Part shown: positions 56,533 through 64,000 of the stretch, piece after piece
How the letters are laid out: each line of letters begins with the position of its first letter
How positions within the stretch are numbered: position 1 is the first letter of the stretch
Assembly (NCBI RefSeq): GCF_050948215.1
Contig: NW_027488624.1
Coordinates: 248,001 to 312,000, forward strand
Length of the DNA stretch: 64,000 nt
Source of the DNA: Halictus rubicundus
Taxonomy: Eukaryota; Arthropoda; Insecta; Hymenoptera; Halictidae
Direction: 5' to 3'
Notes under the pieces: model-generated
What the model was told of the DNA's origin: nothing
What the model saw: only the letters and a program-made list of their open reading frames with translations
The model's database searches: none
Program-made: the position numbers and the translations under genes

Positions 56533-57960
56533 TCAATCTTCGTCACTATTTTCCTCAATTACTGGTACAGTATGTGTCGTATCAAATATATTGGTTAATA
56601 TCTCCGCTGGTTTTACAATTTTCGATTTAAATCGCCCATGAGATAAATAGTAAATAATGGTAGCGACATGGGAGCAGCAACCTACTGTTCTGTTGCCATT
56701 AGCACAATCGCATGTATATCGTGTAATTCCGGTATAACTAATCGCATGTGGTACATATTCAATGTAGCATTGATAACTTTTGCGATTAATATGCCTCGAA
56801 TGAACTTTCACCCTTATAATATTTTTAGTTTCCTTTAAATATTCCATATTTAAAATATCATCATTCCTCATTAACTCCGCTAGATAGCATACCGCCTGGG
56901 TTAATTGAGGTACCTGTACATAATATTACATAAGTAGCATATAGTTTTATATGTGATAATGTTATACATATGCAAGAAAGTATGTTACCTGTGAATAAGA
57001 TTTTCAAATCTTTCTCAGTCATTTCTGGAAAATCCATTACAACGTTGGCAGTCATTCGTGTAAATGGTTTTCTACGGCGATTTAATTTTTTTCCTTCTAC
57101 TAGTTCCTGAAGCGTGTTTGTTTTTATCCGTTGATTCTTCATATAATCAATAATTAAATCTATTTCTGGATCTGTATCTAATCTTTTACCAAATTCATTG
57201 TGTAGAAAGGATGCTATTCGACACAATGATTTAAGACATGGTAGAAGTTTTTTGTCCATTTTGTGGTGTAATAAACGATATTTCTGTGCAATATCGCCAT
57301 GGACAGCTTCAACAATCCATCTTATTTTTGTTACGAAGCGTGATGAATTTGCTTCTGCTGTTATCAATTGTGCTCGATTTCCTTTACAAGCTGGCATTAA
57401 AACATTATATCCTCTATTTTTCATATGCTCGACAACATCTCGAAAACCACGGTCCACAACGCAAAAATCATTGGGTTGTAAAAGTGAACTTATTCCGTTA
57501 GGATCTACTAATAAGATTTTCATGATTGACGCATCATTCATGGTACCATTAAATGGTCCTGCCGTGTCAATAATATATCCATTTGTTGTGCAAATTGTAA
57601 ACGGTTTACATAATGTTTTCTTCTGTCCAGAATATGATTTCCTTTGATATACATTATTTTTTCTTTTCTCGTGTCTAACATATGTTCCATCAAAAATGAC
57701 TACTAATTCAGAATCTTTTATTTCAAAAAGTTTCCTTGGTGCGTACGCTGTTTCATTTAAAATGAGATCGGCTCTGGATTTTGCATTTATTCCGAAGTGA
57801 TTTCCCAAAACATCCTTTTCAAATGCGTTAATTATTTGATGGAAATATCCTGACACTTGTTGTTCATGTTGCAGACCGAATATATTTTTAATAATTACTT
57901 TAGAACTGCCACTTCTAAGTTTAAATAAAAATATAATTAATGCTTGTTTCACAGTCGAGC
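56533..57960 (-). CDS. DDE_Tnp_4 transposase (Harbinger/ISL2EU-like) with SWIM finger
   Basis: The frame 56861-58201 (minus) contains a DDE_Tnp_4-type core: D in LVVIFDGTYVRHEKR, GPFNGTMNDASIM, D in FCVVDRGFRDVV and E in IRWIVEAVHGDIAQKYR. The next frame, 56533-56871, holds a SWIM zinc finger (YTCDCANGNRTVGCCSHVA: C-x-C..C-x-H). The two overlap in different frames. A GT..AG segment (about 56905-56990) suggests an intron, but simple joining does not restore phase, so a mutation may be present. Residues upstream of ~57960 belong to a foldback and are not original, so the N-terminus is missing. The combination of DDE_Tnp_4 and SWIM is known from animal transposons of this superfamily; I cannot fix the exact family. 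Confidence 0.75.
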
Positions 57961-58056
57961 GCGATGCAGCGGGTGTTTGTGATTTTGGGTTCAAGACCGA
58001 GCGAGTGTTGGGGACTTTTAAGTGGAAGTCGCAGAGAAACCGAAGGAGTCTAAGAC

Positions 58057-58231
58057 CTCGTACAGACCTGAACATTTCGACGAACATTGCGCCGAACAGC
58101 GAACGAAACGCAAAGTCGACATTCATTTCGATGCGATTTTGCGTTTCGGACGCTATTCGGCGCGATGTTCGGCGCGATGTTCGGCGCGATGTTCGGCGCA
58201 ATGTTCGTCGAAATGTTCAGGTCTGTACGAG
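58057..58231. repeat. Palindromic MITE-like element, 41-bp arms
   Basis: CTCGTACAGACCTGAACATT.. at 58057-58097 is repeated inverted, and exactly or nearly so, at 58191-58231. The interior has a second inverted pair (GAACGAAACGCAAA / TTTGCGTTTC) and a 12-bp unit GGCGCGATGTTC in three tandem copies. The arms abut the transposase frame and create a run of Arg-Arg-Thr-Ser codons there. Confidence 0.85.
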
Positions 58232-58302
58232 CCTTAAGGGGGCCGGCAGGTCGACTCTGTGTAACCACACACATACATGAAATCCATATACGTATATGAA
58301 CT

Positions 58303-58931
58303 TGCAAGGGTCAAAATGTTGACAAATTGACGCTTCAATATCGCAATGAGCAGTTTAAAAGTGGTCACTTGGGTTTCCTAAAAGTCCAATCTAGGTCTGT
58401 CCAGAGCCCAAATTGCGAATTTCTACCTCATCGTCGAGTAATTTGTAATATTCGGCAGAAATCTCGCTTTCTGAAGCAAGGATGACGTCACAAGATGGCT
58501 GCCGCAGAGAGATTCTCTTAATTTCGAGAGATTTAGTGTTCGTATCGAAAAAAACGCTCTGGACAGACGTAGCAAAGACATGTACGAACACGGTGGTATG
58601 CATTTTTAATTGATTACTTACTTATTTAAGGCGTAAAATGTCGAGAAAAAAACGCACCATTTCGCGGTTCCGCTTGCTAGCGCCCCGGTCTCCCCGCGGC
58701 AAACACTGTACCTATCGATAGAATACGGTCGATAATGCAGATCGCTATTACAGGTTTACATATGTACAATATGTATGCTGCCGAATATTGCAAATTACTC
58801 GACGATGAGGTTGAAATTCCCCATTTGGGCTCTGGACAGACGTAGATTGGACTTTTGGGAAACACAAGTGACCACTTTTAAACTGCTCGTTGCAATATTG
58901 AAGCGTCAATTTGTCAAGATTTTGACCCCTG
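58303..58931. repeat. Foldback element with ~155-bp arms
   Basis: The arms 58303-58461 and 58779-58931 are inverted copies sharing GTCAATTTGTCAA, GACTTTTxGGAAAC, TGGGCTCTGGACAGACxTAG, CTCGACGATGAGG and GCCGAATATTxCAAATTAC. The right arm's inner half is repeated once more, directly, at 58984-59090. Confidence 0.85.
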
Positions 58932-58983
58932 CACGTTTCGCTACGCATCTCGTAACGTCGCTTCGAACGCCTCGCGACTGGCA

Positions 58984-59090
58984 GTATGCTGCCGAATATT
59001 GCAAATTACTCGACGATGAGGTTGAAATTCCCCATTTGGGCTCTGGACAGACGTAGATTGGACTTTTGGGAAACACAAGTGCAATATTGT
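58984..59090 (+). repeat. Partial extra copy of the foldback arm
   Basis: Direct repeat of 58769-58876 (CAGTATGCTGCCGAATATTG or equivalent to GGGAAACACAAGTG), nearly identical. It looks like a local duplication that ends in an AT-rich stretch. Confidence 0.85.
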
Positions 59091-59274
59091 ATCAATATTG
59101 ATATTTATTTATTTTATTTTATTTTTTTACAAGAAACAAACAAACAATCAAAACAAACTAAACCATTAAAATAAACAAACAAACTTATATTTTCTATATA
59201 TTTACAAACAAACAAAATAAACGAAACAACTAAATAAACATCAATCAATGAACTGCAATAAATTATTAAATAAA

Positions 59275-59965
59275 TTATTTACAATAATAGTTTATATTGA
59301 TTCCGCGCAGGAATCCGTTGCCTGCATGGCCTCCACGGCCTCCTTGGCCACCTCCACGGCCTCCTCGGCCGCCTCCTCGATTGTGTTTCGAGTAGGCTCC
59401 TCCGCGACCTCCGCGGCCTCCTAGAAATAAAATTATAAAAATAATTTATAATTATTTTGTGTATAAATAATTATATTTATTTATTATTATTTTAATTTAT
59501 AATAATTATTAGTTATTTTAGTTTATTTTACCACCTCGATATGAAGAAACCCTTTTTTTCTTATTTTGGCCACGCTTCCTCTGGCGATACTCCGCCCTCT
59601 TTAGTAATTTGGCCAACTTATTCTGAAACATAATATTGTTTTATAATTTTTCGATTTACCATTTACTTATTATTTATTCATTTATTCTATATTTACTTAC
59701 GTAAGATAAGGTGGGCGGAAGCGTGGGCGGAAGGGTGGGCGGAAGGGTGGGCGGAAGGGTGGCCGGAGGGGTGGGCGGAAGGGAGGGCGGAAGGGTGGCC
59801 GGAGGGGTGGGCGGAAGGGAGGGCGGAAGGGTGGGCGGAAGGGACGGCGGAAGGGAGGGCGGTATAGCTTTTATAGGCCTCGGTATCCGCGAGGTCCGGG
59901 TTGACGTGGATGGCTGCTCCTGGTCCAACCTCATTCTCTGTAATTTTATTGTGTTGGGTTCCATT
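59275..59965 (-). CDS. Three-exon gene for a small Pro-rich/RGG protein (candidate host gene)
   Basis: Minus-strand exons: 59701-59965, 59532/59535-59622, 59275-59420. Splice sites are canonical: acceptor TTTTCTTTTCCAG before the ATG exon, donor TTAC|GTAAGT, acceptor ATGTTTCAG, donor CGAG|GTGGTA or three bases later (both keep phase), and acceptor ATTTCTAG. Frames join without a stop to a protein of ~165 residues. Residues 1-35 start MEPNTIKLQRM; ~36-86 are PPSLPPTLPP repeats coded by a GGAAGGGTGGGC minisatellite; then comes a basic segment LKRAEYRQRKRGQNKKKR, and a C-terminal RGG/GGR domain with about nine RG pairs. RGG tails usually bind RNA. An upstream non-coding exon is implied to the right. 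The family is not recognised. Confidence 0.65.
59711..59860. repeat. GGAAGGGTGGGC minisatellite within exon 1 of the RGG gene
   Basis: About a dozen 12-bp units of the GGAAGGGTGGGC type, with GGCCGGAGGGGTG and GGGAGGGC variants. On the coding strand it gives PPT/PPS-LPP repeats, so expansions of whole units keep the frame. Confidence 0.9.
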
Positions 59966-60096
59966 CTGGAAAAGAAAAAAGAATTACTAAAATATCAGGT
60001 TCAAATTGAATTATAGAAGGGGTAAAATGAATATATGTAAAAAAAAACGTTTTAAAGCAACCAGAAGGAAAATAATATACAAATAAAATAATAATT

Positions 60097-60505
60097 GATT
60101 TCATTCGTTGGACGCGTGTTATAGCTTTGTGCGGAATTTAGAAGTGTGCGAGAACGGTTTTTTCGGGATCGTATCGGATTCTCGAACAAAGATTGTAAGT
60201 CATTGCAGGTGTGCAATAATTCGAAAGAATCGGTTACCCAATCGTTGGGACGGGTCGGAAATCCGTAGGATCGAGATGAATCACTGAGGAGCAAAATTCA
60301 TCACTAATTCGTCTCGACCCCATGGATTTCCGACACGTCCAAACGATTCAGTACCCGACTCTGTCGAATTATTGCACACCGGCAGTCACTCACAATCTTT
60401 GTTCGAGAATCTGATACGATGTCGAACAAAACATTCTCGCACACTTCTAAATTGTATATATCACTATGCTATAACACTTCACCACGTGTCCAATGAATCA
60501 AGTCT
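60097..60505. repeat. ~400-bp foldback with ~190-bp arms
   Basis: The left arm from about 60097 and the right arm to about 60505 are imperfect inverted copies. They share GTGTTATAG, TTTAGAAGTGTGCGAGAA, ATTCTCGAACAAAGATTGT, GTGCAATAATTCGA and GGATTTCCGAC-type blocks. The loop near 60285-60300 is short. It lies upstream of, or in the first intron of, the RGG gene. Confidence 0.85.
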
Positions 60506-60509
60506 ATTC

Positions 60510-61016
60510 GCGTAATAAATAAAGAAGAAAATCCATTTTATTGCACTGCTTTCAAATAGTTGCACTTACAAACGTTTTTTTTCACATCTATTCGCGATAG
60601 ACTTTACTGTACTTACGTTATTTCCACTTTCGAAGTCACACTTGGAATGAGCACAGATAAAAGAATTGTGTAACGCGACGAGGAACAAGAAAGCGTCGTG
60701 ATCCTTCGACACCCCCCCTGATGTAATAGATGAATTGCGCCCCGAGGCACCGCGGCCGGCGGTTCGAGGGGACCGCGGGGTCTGGAATCTTCTAGACTGC
60801 TAGTAACGTGTTATTGATAAAGTTAGCAACGAATTATTTACGAAACGAATCGCGATACCAAGAGGGATAGCTTCGTGGCCGCCTGAGAGTAGGGACGCCT
60901 GGTTCCACTGTACGTTTCGGAGAGGACGGCCATGAAGGCCGGCCGCCGAACGGATATGAGAAAACCGGCGAAACCGAGTCGTCGTCGTATCCCCAGGGGG
61001 AGAGTACGGTTGAAAT
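60510..61016. other. No gene; possible promoter side of the RGG gene
   Basis: Mixed-composition spacer. A first non-coding exon of the minus-strand RGG gene may lie here, but no clear donor or promoter motif was pinned down. Confidence 0.3.
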
Positions 61017-61181
61017 CAGAGTTGGGCATTATTTAGATAAAAAATTATTTAAATAACGATTCGAATAAAAGATATTTTATCTTTATTCGTTATTCGAACC
61101 TTCGAATTACGAATAAAAATATTTTTATCTTTTATTCGTTATTCGAAATTTTTATTTAGATAAATATTTTGCCCAACTCTG
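61017..61181. mobile_element. hAT-type MITE, 165 bp
   Basis: Terminal inverted repeats CAGAGTTGGGCA / TGCCCAACTCTG and a perfect 8-bp target duplicate GTTGAAAT (61009-61016, 61182-61189). The interior is AT-rich with repeated TTATTCGTTATTCGAA and inverted TTATTTAGATAA. It is non-coding and depends on a hAT transposase with matching ends; the hAT at 49712 has different ends. Confidence 0.95.
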
Positions 61182-61330
61182 GTTGAAATAAACCGGACGA
61201 TAAAGTTACTTCCCATTACAATTACATTAAAAATTAGTGTAAATGTGATCCGAATTATATCGCGTTTGATATCATTTATAATGCCATAATTATATTGGTG
61301 GAAGTCTCAATAATAAAGGAGTATTCGCCT

Positions 61331-61643
61331 GCGCTCACGCGGGCTATGATCTGTGCCGGCGGCCGCATCTCTCCGCGGCTCTTTCCTTCCCATACGCTGT
61401 CCTTCTCTGTGTTTGAAACTTTTATCGCTTGTTACACAAGTAAATATCATCGGAATTGTATCATATTTGATATCAGAAAAATGCCATGAATATGTTGGTA
61501 AAAGTTTCATAAAAAAATTTCGAAAAATAATGAAGTTTTGTAATTGGATTAGTGGTGGTCTTCTGTTCTCACACCGATATAGCCGACAATGTATGGCACA
61601 CTCCTCGGCGGCCGCCGGCACAGATCAAAGCCCGCGTGAGCGC
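61331..61643. repeat. Inverted repeat with 36-bp GC-rich arms
   Basis: 61331-61366 (GCGCTCACGCGGGCT..) and 61608-61643 are inverted copies with one mismatch, 241 bp apart. The AT-rich DNA just before the left arm (61235-61320) is similar, in direct orientation, to 61438-61525 within the loop. Confidence 0.85.
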
Positions 61644-61957
61644 TGAAAAATTTAACATAATAAAGAAAACCAAAAAACTCCTAAATAGCTCCGTTAGGCT
61701 TAGAGATAGAAGAGAATGTTAGGAATATGGTAATATAAAGAAATGTTCCAATAGTAGTCGTTTTCAACGTTTTTTGAATGTCATCAATACGTCGGTTGGT
61801 CACGAAAGCTCGAACCTCCCCTTCGTCTTTCGAATTTCCCGCTACCGCTGGCCGCGGCACGAAAGAAAAAACTGAAAGATGTTGTTTACTGACGAAGAGA
61901 GACGCGTTCAGTGCTGTAATTGTACAAAACGCGACATTTATTTCTTATTATTCAAAT

Positions 61958-62091
61958 ATGACAAAAATTGTGAGAGAAAGTGACCAAGATTGTGTATCGT
62001 CCGCGTCGATGCGATATGCGAGGAAGGGTCCAACAAGCAGGCTTCGTCTTTCCAGTAGAAGATACAGTGTAAAACAAATAATGAAGGAAAG
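61958..62091 (+). CDS. Candidate first coding exon of an unknown gene
   Basis: ATG at 61958 opens a 45-codon frame (MTKIVRESDQDCVSSASMRY..RRYSVKQIMKE) that ends at a strong donor, AAAG|GTAAGT, at 62091. The sequence is protein-like and basic. No downstream exon was identified in the window, so this is only a candidate. Confidence 0.3.
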
Positions 62092-62818
62092 GTAAGTGTA
62101 TATTTGTATTACTATGTCTAGCTTGTATTTGGTAATTGTTCCAACCCCGTAAAAATCTGGAAAAGTCGGAACCACTGTTTTTATTTTTATTTACCTTCTT
62201 TTATTTACCTTCTTTTATTTTTATTTGTCACAAAAATCTATTTTTTGCAAAATCCTGAGGTCGTAGACAAATTTTGAGACCAGATTTGAAATCAGCGTGA
62301 AAAAATCTATGGGAAATGATGTATAGCATGTTAAAAAAAATTTTTTCCACGCGTGGTATTGGAAAAACTAAAATTTTCTTGAATTTGTTCGCGTTTAACG
62401 AATTTTCTCGAGGTTAAAAAACGTTCGTCCCACAATCTCTCTATTTTTCCCATATTCTACAAAGTTGCAGCTTTCATTTAAAAAAAATTTCATCGCTCTA
62501 CCTCATTCCTATCGAAAGTTCCTTGATTTTGAATCCGATTTTGTCCAAATTGCCCACTGTGCGGCGTGCGCCATGTCAAAAAAACCAAGATCCAAAGGTC
62601 ATACAAAAAAGTTGACTTAAAAAGGTGCCCCTATTTATTTTAAACCAAACAAAGGAAAAATCATCAAGATACAAAATTGCAGTCCTAATATATGTGAACG
62701 CAAAAAATGACGGGTTTTTGCAATTATCTAAAAATCAAGACCGAATCAAAAAAAGTGTTAGGGGTGAAAGTTGTTTCATTTGGGGTCCTCTATAGCTGGT
62801 TGACGTTTGGCCGTTTTA

Positions 62819-63127
62819 AGGTCGATGCACATCTCACCGGCCCGGCCGGCCGGCTCAAAATTATAACCCTGGTTTTGGCCCTAGCGTTTACTGGCGGCAA
62901 CCGTGTCAGGCTTTGGAACCGAATTTCTTCTCTGGCCTCTCGACCCTTTCCAGATGGCCTTTCGAGAGCGCGTTGACAGTTCCCTGCTGTGCGTGGCACA
63001 AAAAAAATGTTTTTAGGGGCTCCACAGCTCCTTAGGTAATCTATCCGTACCTCTCCTTTACAACACCATGGAAATAGGAAACGTTCCTGGCACTTACAAT
63101 TAGTGAAACAGCATCGCACATCCTTAT
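62819..63127 (-). repeat. Dispersed ~300-bp repeat, reverse copy
   Basis: Reverse-orientation copy of 44719-45021, with the GAGCGCGTTGACAGTTCCCT and GGGGCTCCACAGCTCCTTAG blocks. Next to its right end is TACAGGGTGGTCC, like the end of a mariner-type element. Confidence 0.8.
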
Positions 63128-63352
63128 ACAGGGTGGTCCACACAATTGTTTCAAGTCATAACTCCGTTATTATTGCATTTACGAAAAAATGATAAAGGAG
63201 AAAGATAAATGGTTCGAAGAGCACTACATCTGTAGGCCTTTAAATTTTTTTTAGATGCTGCAGTGCATGTGCAATTAACAATTGCATCATTTCTTTAAAT
63301 AGAATAGATCCTTCCTTTCATTCTACGTAAAAAATGATTAGGGTACCATGGC

Positions 63353-63630
63353 AAAAAAATTATTAGATCTCGAGATATTTTCAAAAAATGTCTTTATTGA
63401 AGAAGATACTCAAACACTTCATAACTATGTTGTAAAGGTAAACACCCTTTCGACATTGTTATCATAACAGAAACCGATTTGTACGAGTGAGCATTTCATA
63501 ATTCAGTAGCAAGTCACGTATCGTAACTCGAGTACGAAAACTAAGATTTTGAAAAAGTGTAGCTGTATTTCACTAAATACAAGAAAATGTATGACATTTT
63601 TTGAAAATATCTCGAGATCTAATAATTTTT
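63353..63630. repeat. Inverted repeat with ~38-bp arms
   Basis: ATTATTAGATCTCGAGATAT.. at 63353-63392 is mirrored at 63593-63630. The loop (~200 bp) is AT-rich and non-coding. Confidence 0.85.
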
Positions 63631-63779
63631 CACATTCAACATGTGTTTTTGATTCACAAGAAAAATTACCTGCCTATTTAAAATACGACAGATGTTCCCC
63701 TCAAACCCAACAAATGGTAGCTCGAACCTATAGCTCCGAAAGGGAGTACCGTATTATTAATTATTCTGTTAGCTTTTTC

Positions 63780-64000
63780 CTAATAACGCTCAAATTCCTT
63801 AACAAAGTATTCCCCATCTATTACCACGAGGGACTCTGAAATGTTCTAGTTAACAGCTTTTGAAATAAATAATGACGAATTGTTTCACCGCACAGATTGT
63901 CAGATGATATTCTTTCTTTTTCGTTAGCGTGGTAATAAATTGTTATTTCGTTTGTTACAACGTTCAAATTCCTTAACAAGATCTATTACCACGAGGAACT
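63780..64000. repeat. Direct repeat at the right edge
   Basis: CAAATTCCTTAACAA..ATCTATTACCACGAGGxACT occurs at about 63790-63836 and again at about 63964-64000. The second copy runs into the window edge. Confidence 0.7.

Overview
The window is non-coding-rich animal DNA dominated by transposable elements. The family mix is BEL/Pao and Ty3/Gypsy LTR elements, LINE ORF1 remnants with CCHC knuckles, and P, hAT, Transib (RAG1-like) and DDE_Tnp_4 DNA transposons. With GT-AG splice sites, AT-rich spacers and no operons, this points to an insect nuclear genome. A hymenopteran (ant or wasp) is my guess from the family mix, but nothing seen proves it. No conventional conserved host gene was recognised. 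The one good candidate host gene is a small three-exon RGG/proline-rich gene on the minus strand at 59275-59965.

Layout. 1-10 kb: a 622-bp unit repeated about 2.4 times, then a mosaic of hAT, P, Gypsy and LINE scraps plus an unidentified 197-codon ORF. 10.4-13.6 kb: a truncated BEL/Pao gag-pol on the minus strand. 14.23-18.03 kb: a complete Transib transposon with a 739-codon open transposase, perfect 38-bp terminal inverted repeats (TIRs) beginning CACAGTG and a CGTCG target duplication, sitting inside a ~40-bp tandem repeat. 18-26.4 kb: repeats, a second P fragment, a Gypsy RNase H scrap and a LINE ORF1. 26.4-31.2 kb: a long LTR split by a second, more distant Transib-like element (27114-30912, CGGCG duplication). 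31.6-37.7 kb: pieces of LTR elements, including a gag joined to a BEL integrase. 37.7-44.6 kb: a solo LTR abutting a young Gypsy element whose two LTRs differ by about 1-2%. 45.5-54.0 kb: a P-element-containing repeat broken first by a 2.7-kb insertion and then by a solo LTR that itself contains a complete hAT transposon. 54-58 kb: a LINE ORF1-like remnant and a DDE_Tnp_4 transposase with a SWIM finger. 58-64 kb: foldbacks, miniature inverted-repeat elements (MITEs), the RGG gene and a perfect hAT-type MITE.

The insertions can be ordered because several sites have a second, unoccupied or uninterrupted copy in the same window. The P-repeat at 5371-5880 is the empty counterpart of the site at 48410/52855. 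The LTR at 48411-52854 gives the uninterrupted sequence for the LTR split by Transib 2. The most notable content is the pair of RAG1-related transposons: the first carries the exact V(D)J heptamer at both ends and looks complete.
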